Source of the DNA: Clostridia bacterium
Lineage (GTDB): Bacteria; Bacillota; Clostridia; Christensenellales; Aristaeellaceae
DNA: 44,787 nucleotides
Direction: 5' to 3'
NCBI GenBank assembly: GCA_017936375.1
Contig: JAGBFR010000074.1
Location: 1-44,787, forward strand
Each line of letters begins with the position of its first letter. The stretch's first letter is position 1. The notes below the pieces were generated by a model. It was not told where the DNA came from. It saw nothing but the letters and a program-made list of their open reading frames with translations, and ran no database searches. The translations under genes were made by a program, and so were the position numbers. Shown piece after piece: positions 8,418-15,714 of this stretch.

Positions 8418-8499
8418 GTCAGCCGTAAGGCTGACGAGCGGATATGATCAGTTTACTGATCAGACGCGAAGCCTGCGACGTGTGAAGCACGGGGCAGGC
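8418..8499 (+). other. Three consecutive hairpins between the two tRNA genes
   Basis: The 93-base spacer holds three hairpins in a row: GTCAGCC-GTAA-GGCTGAC (8418-8435), TGATCAG-TTTA-CTGATCA (8445-8462), and a two-part stem GCCTGC/GCAGGC enclosing CGTG/CACG (8471-8499). None is followed by a T run, so they should be transcribed with both tRNAs. They may guide processing of the precursor or form a small structured RNA. Confidence 0.55.
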
Positions 8500-8505
8500 C
8501 GACAC

Positions 8506-8580
8506 GCCTCCATGGTCAAGCGGTTAAGACGTCGCCCTCTCAAGGCGAAATCAGGGGTTCGATTCCCCTTGGAGGTGCCA
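8506..8580 (+). tRNA. tRNA-Glu (anticodon CUC)
   Basis: Acceptor GCCTCCA pairs with TGGAGGT (first pair G-U). The anticodon stem TCGCC/GGCGA holds the loop CTCTCAA (anticodon CTC). The T-arm is AGGGG-TTCGATT-CCCCT, with discriminator G and encoded CCA (8578-8580). It reads GAG codons. It is co-transcribed with the upstream tRNA-Gln and followed at once by a terminator. Confidence 0.95.
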
Positions 8581-8609
8581 AGACCACAGCAATGCTGTGG
8601 TCTTATTTT
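8580..8609 (+). terminator. Rho-independent terminator of the tRNA unit
   Basis: An 11-bp perfect stem AAGACCACAGC / GCTGTGGTCTT starts at the last base of the second tRNA and is followed by ATTTTG. Confidence 0.85.
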
Positions 8610-8808
8610 GTCCTCATTTTTACCCATTTCCTCGCCGGAACAGCCTCAGAATCCATATAAATTTCTCGTTTAGTTTTCTTTTTTGCCCATCAAGAATCTA
8701 TTACACCCCGTTTACACACAATACATATTTTATACTATCAGCAATCAATCGGCTCCGGTGCATGACCTATGTCCGGAACCGATTTACATCTTTAAGGAGG
8801 AACCTGTT

Positions 8809-9123
8809 ATGAAGAAGCTTCTCGCTCTCGTCGTCGCGCTCGTGCTGGTTATGAGCCTGGCGACCGTCGCGTCCGCGGCCGAGTACCCGACCAAGGGCAT
8901 CTCCGTCATCTGCCCCTGGGGCGCTGGCGGCGGCACTGACGCCTGCCTGCGCGCTTTCTGCCTCGCTCTTGAAAAGCAGCTGGGCGTGACCCTGACCGTT
9001 GACAACCTGACCGGCGCGGGCGGCGTGATCGGCCACGAAGCCATCGCCGACGCTGATCCGGACGGCTACTCCTTCGGCATGGTGACCTTCGAGCTCTCCG
9101 CCTACAATGCTCATGTGCGGTAA
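8809..9123 (+). pseudogene. tctC: Truncated tctC (first tct operon copy)
   Basis: A signal peptide and the first lobe start of a TctC/Bug-type periplasmic solute-binding protein, 104 codons, almost identical to residues 1-99 of the intact tctC at 12498 (for example WGAGGGTDACLRAFC and NLTGAGGVIGHEAIADAD in both). Identity stops abruptly after 9105. The next six codons (NAHVR, stop) come from inserted DNA. A normal TctC has about 320 residues, so this product cannot form a ligand site. The ribosome binding site AAGGAGGAA (8793-8801) and ATG are intact, so a short secreted peptide could still be made. Fewer than ten of the shared residues differ. Confidence 0.9.
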
Positions 9124-9198
9124 AGTAACACACAAGAATTTGATTGACGGCAGCCCCTATTCCGAAAAACGAAAGTTAAAAATATTTCACTTTCCCTA

Positions 9199-9227
9199 TT
9201 GACATACGCAAGCAGGAGTGATATATT
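9199..9227 (+). promoter_or_regulatory. Promoter of the inserted cargo operon
   Basis: TTGACA (9199-9204), a 17-base spacer and TATATT (9222-9227), inside the insert, 45 bases before the first cargo gene. The cargo therefore brought its own promoter. Confidence 0.8.
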
Positions 9228-9234
9228 TATAACA

Positions 9235-9246
9235 TCGCAAGTGCGA
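9235..9246 (+). promoter_or_regulatory. Palindromic operator candidate just after the -10 box
   Basis: TCGCA-AG-TGCGA is a perfect 5-bp inverted repeat placed at about the transcription start, flanked by ATATATTTAT and AATATATAAC which are also roughly symmetric. The natural candidate to bind it is the XRE regulator encoded two genes downstream. Confidence 0.45.
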
Positions 9247-9272
9247 AATATATAACACAGAGGGAAAGAAAA

Positions 9273-9689
9273 ATGAATAAAAAAGTATCTTTAAGAGAAA
9301 TTGTTGGAACAAAAATAATCTACGCAATCATTCTTGTATCTTACTACTGGATGTGGGCAAGAACAGATTGGAAAGACTGGTATCCAACTTTACAGCATGT
9401 ACTTGCCTGTTTTCTTGCTGTTTTTTTTGCATTTCAGCAAATGAGAATTAAGAAATACAAAAAGGAAGGTGTTGATGAAATGGCGGAGCGAAACTTGAAA
9501 CGGTGTGACTCATTTTGTTTGAAGATTTTTGTTGCTGTTATGGTTGTAGTTGCTTGGGGCTGTGCTATTCTTGGTCATGTTAATGCTATCAATATGGGAA
9601 TGATTGGATGGATTATTGTTTTGTCTATTTTGATTTTATCTATAATTCGGACATTGATGTTTGTGATTATAGATAGCAAGGGGGTATGA
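9273..9689 (+). CDS. Small four-helix membrane protein of unknown function
   Basis: 138 residues with four hydrophobic helices (about 13-30, 37-52, 81-102, 107-132) and a charged segment between helices two and three (KKYKKEGVDEMAERNLKRCD). Size and layout resemble the small membrane proteins often encoded just before an XRE regulator in Firmicutes (DUF2178-like), but I do not recognise a definite family. The ATG follows AGGGAAAG and is the first gene behind the cargo promoter. The XRE gene starts one base after its stop. AT-rich codon use sets it apart from the host genes. A role as signal sensor or anti-regulator for the XRE protein is only a guess from context. Confidence 0.65.
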   Translation: MNKKVSLREIVGTKIIYAIILVSYYWMWARTDWKDWYPTLQHVLACFLAVFFAFQQMRIKKYKKEGVDEMAERNLKRCDSFCLKIFVAVMVVVAWGCAILGHVNAINMGMIGWIIVLSILILSIIRTLMFVIIDSKGV

Positions 9690-9690
9690 T

Positions 9691-9900
9691 ATGGCTCTTA
9701 TTACAAAAATTAAAGAATATCGTGAGCAGGCAGGATATAAACAAAGCGAACTTGCAGAGCTTGTTGGTGCGAGACGAGAAACAATCGTTCACCTTGAAAA
9801 TGGCAGATATAATCCGTCCCTTAAATTGGCTATGGATATTGCAAAAGTATTCCATGTGACTGTTGAGGACTTGTTTGAATTTGTTGATGAAGAAAAATGA
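9691..9900 (+). CDS. XRE-family transcriptional regulator
   Basis: 69 residues, essentially a single Cro/C1-type helix-turn-helix: IKEYREQAGYKQSELAELVG, then ARRETIVHLENGRYNPSL and a closing helix VFHVTVEDLFEF. This is the compact regulator form common on plasmids and integrative elements, where it usually represses its own operon. AAGGGGG precedes the ATG. The gene lies between the membrane protein and the esterase-like gene with almost no gaps, so the three form one operon. The likely binding site is the palindrome at 9235-9246. Confidence 0.9.
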   Translation: MALITKIKEYREQAGYKQSELAELVGARRETIVHLENGRYNPSLKLAMDIAKVFHVTVEDLFEFVDEEK

Positions 9901-9910
9901 GGTATCTATT

Positions 9911-11164
9911 ATGAAGCTGAAAAGAATATTTAATTTGTGTCTTTCGACAGCAATTTGTTTTACCCTTTTTACTGGGTGTGGGAATACAAAGTCATCTATA
10001 TCAGCAGATCTATCTTATACACAATCTGACATAGGGACAATTTCTGTATCTTCTGATGTGCAGATTGTAGGGCTGGGAGAAGCAAGTCATGGTGTGGCGC
10101 AGTATCATCAAATGAAATTAGATGTATTCAAAGCTTTGGTAGAGAATAATGGTTGCCACACTTTCATCATAGAGGGAGATTTTGGCGGAGCGCTCAAAGT
10201 AGACCAGTATATCAATGGCGGTAATGGAACTGCTGAAGAAGTCGTTGCAGAAATAGGATTTGCCATTTATCGTACACAGGAAATGGCTGATTTGGTAGAC
10301 TGGATGCGTTCCTACAATGAAACTGTTTCGGAAAAAGAAGCATTGCATTTTTATGGTATGGATGTACAGCGGTTTGATAATAACAAGGAATATCTGTTTT
10401 CTGTTATCGACCAAACTCATCCGGAATTAAGCGCAGAATATTCAGAAGTGTTTGCACAACTTACAGACGAGAACAGAAATTCCTTAGATGAAGCGGCGTT
10501 GAATAGCGCAAAGGAGAGCGTTTCAGAATTTATTGAAAAATTGGACGCTGTTGAAACCGATATTGTAGACAGTTTAGGTCAGCCGGCTTTTGATTTTGCA
10601 AAAGAATGTGCAAAAACTATTTATGCCTGTTGTGAGGTACAGCTAAGTGATAACTACAACGCTACCCGTGACCAGTATATGTATGAAAAGGTAGAGTGGT
10701 TTTTACAGCATGGCGATAATACCGTTCTATTTATCAATGGTCATAATGGTCACATCGGTAAAAGCTCTGTTGCAGGATATACCTGTTTGGGAGAATTACT
10801 TTCAGACAATCTTGGTAACGGATACTATTCGATAGGAACAGACGCACAGGAAACGCAGTTTAACTCTCAAAAGGGCAATGGAGAATTTGAGGTTTTGGAA
10901 GTCAGTAACTCAAATGATTTGAATAATCAGTCCTCCAATGCAGATAATGGTCAGTATTTTATTGATTTTGCAAGTGCAACTTCTGATGAAGTGTGGGAGC
11001 AGATTTTGAGCAGCGAACAGTCAATTACCACACTTAATGTTAGTTTGTCCGGTATGCAGAAAATGTTAAAGTCAGCATATACAGTAACGATTACTCCGCA
11101 AGACATCTTTGACAGTATGATTGTTTTTCAGTCTGTTACGCCGTCAACGATACTTAGCGAGTAA
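9911..11164 (+). CDS. Erythromycin-esterase-like secreted lipoprotein
   Basis: 417 residues. A lipoprotein signal ends at Cys23 (LFTGC; Phe at -3 is less usual). The rest matches the erythromycin esterase superfamily: GLGEASHG near residue 55 with the conserved Glu and His, FIIEGDFGG, FYGMDVQ, and INGHNGHIGK around residue 277 containing the second conserved His motif. Family members hydrolyse the macrolide lactone ring or related esters, though many are uncharacterised, so a resistance function is not proven. GAGGT seven bases upstream sets the start. An upstream in-frame ATG (9863) lies inside the XRE gene and is rejected. Being exported and lipid-anchored is unusual, since classical Ere enzymes are cytosolic. 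Confidence 0.82.
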   Translation: MKLKRIFNLCLSTAICFTLFTGCGNTKSSISADLSYTQSDIGTISVSSDVQIVGLGEASHGVAQYHQMKLDVFKALVENNGCHTFIIEGDFGGALKVDQYINGGNGTAEEVVAEIGFAIYRTQEMADLVDWMRSYNETVSEKEALHFYGMDVQRFDNNKEYLFSVIDQTHPELSAEYSEVFAQLTDENRNSLDEAALNSAKESVSEFIEKLDAVETDIVDSLGQPAFDFAKECAKTIYACCEVQLSDNYNATRDQYMYEKVEWFLQHGDNTVLFINGHNGHIGKSSVAGYTCLGELLSDNLGNGYYSIGTDAQETQFNSQKGNGEFEVLEVSNSNDLNNQSSNADNGQYFIDFASATSDEVWEQILSSEQSITTLNVSLSGMQKMLKSAYTVTITPQDIFDSMIVFQSVTPSTILSE

Positions 11165-11187
11165 AGATAGCAAACCCAGCCGAGCCA

Positions 11188-11224
11188 GTCAACGGCAAGT
11201 GAATGTGCTGCGCCCACCGTTGAC
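11188..11224 (+). repeat. Inverted repeat downstream of the esterase-like gene
   Basis: GTCAACGG (11188-11195) and CCGTTGAC (11217-11224) form a perfect 8-bp stem with a 21-base loop. There is no T run. A related TTGAC-GCAGCCCC motif occurs near the left end of the insert (about 9143-9157), as TTGACAGCCCC does here, which may mark parts of the donor element. Confidence 0.5.
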
Positions 11225-11257
11225 AGCCCCGTCTGTCCTTGCTGGTGGGTAATCAAG

Positions 11258-11284
11258 GGGCGACAGCAAAAAGTGCTGCCGCCC
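11258..11284 (+). terminator. Hairpin, probable terminator of the cargo operon
   Basis: GGGCGACAGCA pairs with TGCTGCCGCCC (one mismatch) around AAAAG and is followed by TTTCCC, a short U-tract. It separates the esterase-like gene from the next, truncated ORF. Confidence 0.55.
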
Positions 11285-11315
11285 TTTCCCATAATCGAAG
11301 AAAGGGGGAGTTTCC

Positions 11316-11424
11316 ATGACCGAACAGGAAGCCTATCAAGAACATATTCGTTATACCCATGATACCTATTGCCGGATTGTTATTCGCCATGCGTCCTTTG
11401 ACGCTGCCCGTATGCTGGCGGCGA
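11316..11424 (+). pseudogene. Truncated ORF typical of integrative conjugative elements (sigma-factor-like N-terminus)
   Basis: A good ribosome binding site (AAAGGGGGAG) precedes an ATG and about 36 codons (EEQ-type start MTEQEAYQEHIRYTHDTYCR, then IVIRHASFDAARMLAA). The pattern 'E-A-Y-x-x-H-I-x-Y-x-H-D' followed by 'V-I-R-H/Y-A' is one I associate with sigma-70-like regulatory ORFs of Firmicute conjugative elements. Homology cannot be proven over so short a stretch. The frame runs straight into tctA sequence at 11417-11424 but in the wrong phase, and ends at 11555 as nonsense. This is the clearest trace of the donor element. Confidence 0.6.
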
Positions 11425-12130
11425 TATCGCCGTGTTCGTCTCCTACGGCTTCAACAAGAGCTTCAGCAAGTACCCGGAGAAGTGGGGCACCGGCATCCCG
11501 CAGGGCGTCGCCTCTACCGAGTCCGCGAACAACGGCTGCTCCGGCGGCGCGATGATCCCGCTGCTGTCCCTGGGCGTTCCGGGCGACGCCGTTACCGCCA
11601 TCATCCTCGGCGCGTTCATCATGAAGGGCATCCAGCCCGGTCCGACCATGTACCGCGACCAGCTGGACACCGTCTACTGCGTCTTTGCCGCGCTGATGCT
11701 CGCGAACGTCGCGATGCTGATCGTCGGCTGCGCTGGCGTCCGCTTCTTTGCCAAGATCGTTTCTGTGGAGAAGAAGATCCTCTACCCGATCATCCTCGTC
11801 ATCTCCCTGCTCGGCGCGTTCTCCATCAACAAGAACGTGTTTGACGTGGGCGTGTGCGTGATCTTCGGTATCGTCGGCTGGCTGATGAACAAGTATGAGT
11901 TCCCGCTCAGCCCGATCCTGCTCGCCCTGATCCTCGGACCGATGTGCGAACAGAACTTCGTCCGCTTCATGGACCTTAACGGCGGCAACTTCTTCGCCAT
12001 CACTGGTCACCCGATCGCCATCGGCTTCTTCCTCGTGGCGGTGGGCACCGTGCTCTTCTCTGTCTACAACCAGAAGAAGATCAACAAGCGCGAGGCTGCT
12101 GCCAAGAAGGCTGCCAAAGCGAATCAGTAA
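11417..12130 (+). pseudogene. tctA: C-terminal fragment of tctA (first tct operon copy)
   Basis: The last 230 or so codons of a TctA permease, nearly identical to the end of the intact tctA at 14115 (GIPQGVASTESANNGCSGGA is shared). About a dozen substitutions are spread along it, for example SVEKK versus SIEKK and NFFAITGHP versus NFGAIVGHP, so the operon duplication is older than the truncation. A full TctA has about 500 residues and 11-12 helices. This piece lacks the first half. A GTG at 11432 could start a 232-residue product, but no ribosome binding site precedes it. Confidence 0.9.
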
Positions 12131-12148
12131 TTCGCTTTCATACACTTT

Positions 12149-12177
12149 CCCGTCCGGTATTCCGGACGGGTTTTTTT
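12149..12177 (+). terminator. Terminator of the first tct operon
   Basis: Perfect 9-bp stem CCCGTCCGG-TATT-CCGGACGGG followed by seven T residues, 18 bases after the tctA fragment stop. Confidence 0.92.
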
Positions 12178-12387
12178 CTTTCTATGCCAATGCTTCTCCG
12201 CCATGTTTTCTTCATGCGTATCTTCCGTTTCTTAACGCAGATGTTCAGCTTTCTTTATTCCCTACGTTCTGTTATTTGATGCAGAGTGCTGTCTTTACTT
12301 TTGTAGTATTCACGCTTTTCTTTATATTGCATCATCTTCCGTTATGTTTACATATTGTTTCTTCATGGATTTGAATGTAAAAATTTA
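12178..12387. other. AT-rich intergenic region between the tct copies
   Basis: About 210 bases of T-rich sequence with no protein-like frame and no clear hairpin. It leads into the promoter of the intact tct operon. Confidence 0.5.
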
Positions 12388-12416
12388 TTGACATCCATTT
12401 GTGCATATGTTATACT
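12388..12416 (+). promoter_or_regulatory. Promoter of the intact tct operon
   Basis: TTGACA (12388-12393), a 17-base spacer and TATACT (12411-12416), 81 bases before tctC. The leader contains no obvious riboswitch. Confidence 0.8.
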
Positions 12417-12497
12417 TTTCATAATCCGCTGTGGGTTTATTTTGCCTGTTTTGCAAAATATCAGCCATGGCGCATATTATGTTAGGAGGAACCTACT

Positions 12498-13463
12498 ATG
12501 AAGAAGCTTCTCGCTCTGGCGGTTGCGCTCGTGCTCGTGATGAGCCTGGCGACCGTCGCGTCCGCGGCCGAGTATCCGACCAAGGGCATCTCCGTTATCT
12601 GTCCCTGGGGCGCCGGCGGCGGCACCGATGCCTGCCTGCGCGCTTTCTGCCTCGCTCTTGAAAAGCAGCTGGGCGTTACCCTGACCGTCGATAACCTCAC
12701 CGGCGCCGGCGGCGTTATCGGCCATGAGGCCATTGCCGACGCTGATGCCGATGGCTACACCTTCGGCATGGTGACCTTCGAGCTCTCCGCCTACCTGGCT
12801 CAGGAGATGTCCGATTACACCTACGAGAACTATGATCCGCTCTGCCGCGTCAACATCGACGCCGCTGCCATCACCGTCAACACCGAGTGGGCCAATGCCA
12901 ACGGCATCACCGACGTCGCCACCTTCGTCGAGTACGCGAAGGCTCATCCGGGCGAGGTCATGATGGGCGGCTCCTCCTCCGGTTCCGTCTGGCACATCGC
13001 CGGCGGCTACCTGATGAACGCGACCGGCATCGACATCAAGATGATCACCTACGCCAACGGCGCCGCTGACGCTGTTAAGGCCGCTGCCCAGGGCGAAATC
13101 CAGGGCGTGACCGTCTCCCTCGCCGAGGCCAAGTCCTTCATCGGCAACGGCCTGACCGTTCTGGGCGTCATGGACACTGCCCGCAACACCGCGTTCCCGG
13201 ATGCCCCGACCTGCCAGGAGCAGGGCTTCGACATCGTTTACGCCACTCAGCGCGGCCTCGCTCTGCCGCTGGGCGTTGACGAGGAGATCGTCGCCAAGCT
13301 CGAGGCTGCCTGCGCCGCCGCGATCGAGGATCCGGACTTCGTCACCTTCATGAACAACAACGGCCAGACCATCGCCTACCAGACCGCCGAGGAGTACACC
13401 GCTTACCTCGCTCAGTCTGCTATCGATGTTCCGGAAGCCATGAAGGCCGTCGATCTGCTGTAA
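12498..13463 (+). CDS. tctC: Tripartite tricarboxylate transporter solute-binding protein TctC
   Basis: 321 residues, the normal size of TctC/Bug proteins. A signal peptide of about 23 residues is followed by YPTKGISVICPWGAGGGTDA, the typical first strand and ligand loop, NLTGAGGVIG, the HPGEVMMGGSSSGSVWHIAG segment in the hinge region, and a C-terminal helix with EEYTAYL. It captures a carboxylate (citrate, tartrate or another dicarboxylate) outside the cell and hands it to TctAB. The actual ligand cannot be predicted. GGAGGA stands before the ATG. Sequence cleavage would leave no lipidation Cys, so its retention at the membrane in a Gram-positive-type cell is unexplained. It is followed by a terminator, then tctB and tctA. 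Confidence 0.93.
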   Translation: MKKLLALAVALVLVMSLATVASAAEYPTKGISVICPWGAGGGTDACLRAFCLALEKQLGVTLTVDNLTGAGGVIGHEAIADADADGYTFGMVTFELSAYLAQEMSDYTYENYDPLCRVNIDAAAITVNTEWANANGITDVATFVEYAKAHPGEVMMGGSSSGSVWHIAGGYLMNATGIDIKMITYANGAADAVKAAAQGEIQGVTVSLAEAKSFIGNGLTVLGVMDTARNTAFPDAPTCQEQGFDIVYATQRGLALPLGVDEEIVAKLEAACAAAIEDPDFVTFMNNNGQTIAYQTAEEYTAYLAQSAIDVPEAMKAVDLL

Positions 13464-13493
13464 TTCAGCCGATTCTTCTGTAAGCATCCATCT

Positions 13494-13530
13494 GGCGGGC
13501 AGGCTTATGCCTGCCCGCCTTTCTTTTTTC
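13494..13530 (+). terminator. Strong terminator between tctC and tctB
   Basis: A perfect 11-bp stem GGCGGGCAGGC-TTAT-GCCTGCCCGCC is followed by TTTCTTTTTTC. It lies 30 bases after the tctC stop with no new promoter evident before tctB, so partial read-through would make much more binding protein than membrane subunits. Confidence 0.88.
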
Positions 13531-13570
13531 TTCTCTGATTCTTTACGATTTACGCAAGGATGTGATTCAC

Positions 13571-14098
13571 TTGAAAAAGACTCAGACCAAAGCGTTCTCC
13601 AATCTGGTCGCTTCTCTGATTCTGCTTGCCTTTGAGGCGTGGGCTTATTTCCAGACCCTCGGCTTCAAGATCGTCAAGAAGGCTGCCGTTCAGCCGGCTA
13701 CCTTCCCGCAGATCATGTGCATCGGCATGATGATCTTCACCGTCATCCTGCTGATTCAGTCCATTCTCAAGCTGAAGAAGGCCGATCCTGACGATCCGAT
13801 GATGGAAGCCTCCGCCTCCATCAACATCATCAAGAACAAGGGCGTTCAGGCCGCCGCGTTTGTCATCGTGCTGTGCATCGCCTACGCTGCGCTCTTCGAG
13901 GTCCTGGGCTATGTGCTCGTCTCTACCCTCATCGCCGCCGTCATCATGTGGCTCATCGGCAAGCGCGACGTCAAGCAGATCGTGCTCGTCTCCATCCTCG
14001 TTCCGCTGCTCATGTGGTTTGTGTTCTACAAGCTGCTGACCGTCAATATCCCGATGGGCGTTCTGACTCCGCTCAAGAACCTCGTCGACATGATCTAA
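13571..14098 (+). CDS. tctB: Tripartite tricarboxylate transporter small membrane subunit TctB
   Basis: About 175 residues with four hydrophobic helices: residues 8-30, 45-65 and two near 95-150, with the family pattern of a Pro-rich loop after helix one (VQPATFPQIMCIG) and LGYVLVSTL in helix three. TctB is the poorly conserved partner of the TctA permease. The start is uncertain. AAGGA at 13556-13560 is ten bases from the TTG at 13571 but only one base from a GTG at 13562, so I prefer the TTG. The tctA gene follows after 16 bases with its own GAAAGGAGG. Confidence 0.88.
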   Translation: MKKTQTKAFSNLVASLILLAFEAWAYFQTLGFKIVKKAAVQPATFPQIMCIGMMIFTVILLIQSILKLKKADPDDPMMEASASINIIKNKGVQAAAFVIVLCIAYAALFEVLGYVLVSTLIAAVIMWLIGKRDVKQIVLVSILVPLLMWFVFYKLLTVNIPMGVLTPLKNLVDMI

Positions 14099-14114
14099 GA
14101 AAGGAGGCGCTTGT

Positions 14115-15650
14115 ATGAATTGGGGTTTGCTCTTTGAAAGCTACGGAGCGGTATTTTTTGATGTGCAGGTGCTTCTGATGACCCTGCTCGGCGCTGCCGG
14201 CGGCGTCCTTCTCGGCGCTATCCCGGGCATGACTGCCACCATGGGCGTCGCGCTGCTCATCCCCTTCTCCTTCGGTATGGACCTGATTCCGTCCATCGGC
14301 CTGCTGCTGGGCATCTACTGCGGCGGCATGTACGGCGGCTCCATCTCCGCTATCCTCATCCACGCCCCGGGCACCCCGGCTGCCGCCGCCACGCTGCTGG
14401 ACGGCTACCCGATGTGCCAGAAGGGCCAGGCTGGCCGCGCCCTGTCCATCGCCATGTTCTCCTCCTTCTGCGGCGGCATCATCGGCGCGCTGGTCATGAC
14501 CTTCCTCTCCCCGCTGATCGCGGACGTCGCCATGGAGTTCACCTCCGCTGAGATGCTGATGCTGGCTGTCTTCGGCCTGTCCGTCATCGTCGCCATCTCC
14601 GGCCAGTCCATCGCCAAGGGTCTCATCTCCGCCTTCTTCGGCATGCTGCTGTGCACCATCGGCATGGACCCGACCTACTCCGCCAAGCGCTACACCTTCG
14701 GCGTCAAGCCCCTGTATTCCGGCCTCGCGTTCATCCCGGTTCTGATCGGTCTGTTCGCCGTTGCCGAGATCATCGCCGGCGTCGAGCGCACCATCAACGG
14801 CGAGGAGAAGCAGGAGTCCTCCAATGAGAAGATCAATGAAGTTCTCCCGGATCTGAAGACCATCCTGCAGATCTGGCCGCAGATCATCTCCGGCGGTCTG
14901 ATCGGTACCTTCATCGGCGCCATCCCGGGCGCCGGCGGCGACATCGCCGTCTTCGTCTCCTACGGCTTCAACAAGTCCTTCAGCAAATACCCCGAGAAGT
15001 GGGGCACCGGTATCCCGCAGGGCGTCGCCTCCACCGAGTCTGCCAATAACGGCTGCTCCGGCGGCGCGATGATCCCGCTTCTCTCCCTGGGCGTTCCGGG
15101 CGACGCGGTTACCGCCATCATCCTCGGCGCCTTCATCATGAAGGGCATCCAGCCCGGCCCGACGATGTACCGCGACCAGCTGGACACCGTCTACTGCGTC
15201 TTCGCCGCCCTGATGCTGGCTAACCTTGCCATGCTCATCGTCGGCTGCGCTGGCGTCCGCTTCTTCGCCAAGATCGTCTCCATCGAGAAGAAGATCCTCT
15301 ACCCGATCATCCTCGTCATTTCCCTCCTCGGCGCGTTCTCCATCAACAAGAACGTCTTCGATGTGGGCGTCTGCGTCGTGTTCGGCATCATCGGCTGGCT
15401 GATGAACAAGTTCGAGTTCCCGCTCAGCCCGGTTCTCCTCGCGCTCATCCTTGGACCGATGTGCGAGCAGAACTTCGTCCGCTTCATGGACCTCAACGGC
15501 GGCAACTTCGGCGCCATCGTTGGTCACCCGATCGCTATTGGCTTCCTCGTCGTCGCTGTCGGTACCGTCCTGTTCTCTATCTACAACCAGGGCAAGATCA
15601 ACAAGCGCGAGGCCGCTGCCAAGAAGGCTGCCAAGGCGAACGAGCAGTAA
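14115..15650 (+). CDS. tctA: Tripartite tricarboxylate transporter large permease TctA
   Basis: 511 residues, full length for TctA, with about 11-12 hydrophobic helices. The N-terminal family motifs are LGAIPGMTATMGVALLIPFS and GIYCGGMYGGSISAIL followed by HAPGTPAAAATLLDGYP. The inverted second half repeats the motif as FIGAIPGAGGDIAVF and STESANNGCSGGAMIPLLSL. It moves the carboxylate across the membrane, driven by an ion gradient, together with TctB and TctC. The C-terminal tail is lysine/alanine-rich. The second half is duplicated at 11417-12130, so the two stretches could recombine. Confidence 0.95.
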   Translation: MNWGLLFESYGAVFFDVQVLLMTLLGAAGGVLLGAIPGMTATMGVALLIPFSFGMDLIPSIGLLLGIYCGGMYGGSISAILIHAPGTPAAAATLLDGYPMCQKGQAGRALSIAMFSSFCGGIIGALVMTFLSPLIADVAMEFTSAEMLMLAVFGLSVIVAISGQSIAKGLISAFFGMLLCTIGMDPTYSAKRYTFGVKPLYSGLAFIPVLIGLFAVAEIIAGVERTINGEEKQESSNEKINEVLPDLKTILQIWPQIISGGLIGTFIGAIPGAGGDIAVFVSYGFNKSFSKYPEKWGTGIPQGVASTESANNGCSGGAMIPLLSLGVPGDAVTAIILGAFIMKGIQPGPTMYRDQLDTVYCVFAALMLANLAMLIVGCAGVRFFAKIVSIEKKILYPIILVISLLGAFSINKNVFDVGVCVVFGIIGWLMNKFEFPLSPVLLALILGPMCEQNFVRFMDLNGGNFGAIVGHPIAIGFLVVAVGTVLFSIYNQGKINKREAAAKKAAKANEQ

Positions 15651-15665
15651 ATCCATTTTTCCAGT

Positions 15666-15691
15666 AAAAGCCGCTCAAAAGAGCGGCTTTT
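15666..15691 (+). terminator. Terminator of the intact tct operon
   Basis: AAAAGCCGCTC-AAAA-GAGCGGCTTTT, an 11-bp perfect stem 16 bases after the tctA stop. Confidence 0.85.
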
Positions 15692-15714
15692 GTTGATAAA
15701 ATCCATTTTTATCC

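Larger units (their letters stand above)
9106..11424 (+). mobile_element. AT-rich foreign segment replacing the middle of the first tct operon
   Basis: The tct-homologous sequence ends at 9105 inside tctC and resumes between 11417 and 11424 inside tctA, in the same orientation. The 2.3 kb between is strikingly AT-rich compared with its flanks, uses different codons, and carries a promoter, a membrane protein gene, an XRE regulator, an erythromycin-esterase-like gene and the broken start of an integrative-element ORF. No transposase, integrase, terminal inverted repeats or target duplications were found. The right junction shares GGCGGCGA with the intact tctA and the left junction shares GCTCA nearby, which favours illegitimate recombination from a larger element over simple transposition. 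A chimeric assembly cannot be excluded from sequence alone. Confidence 0.75.

Noticed and set aside
9106-11424. A simple insertion sequence or transposon
   Set aside because: No transposase, no terminal inverted repeats and no target duplication. About 2.3 kb of tct sequence has been lost rather than merely interrupted.
14073-15656. A 527-codon open frame opposite tctA
   Set aside because: Very acidic, repetitive translation (runs of Asp, Glu, His) mirroring tctA codons. There is no ribosome binding site or family match.
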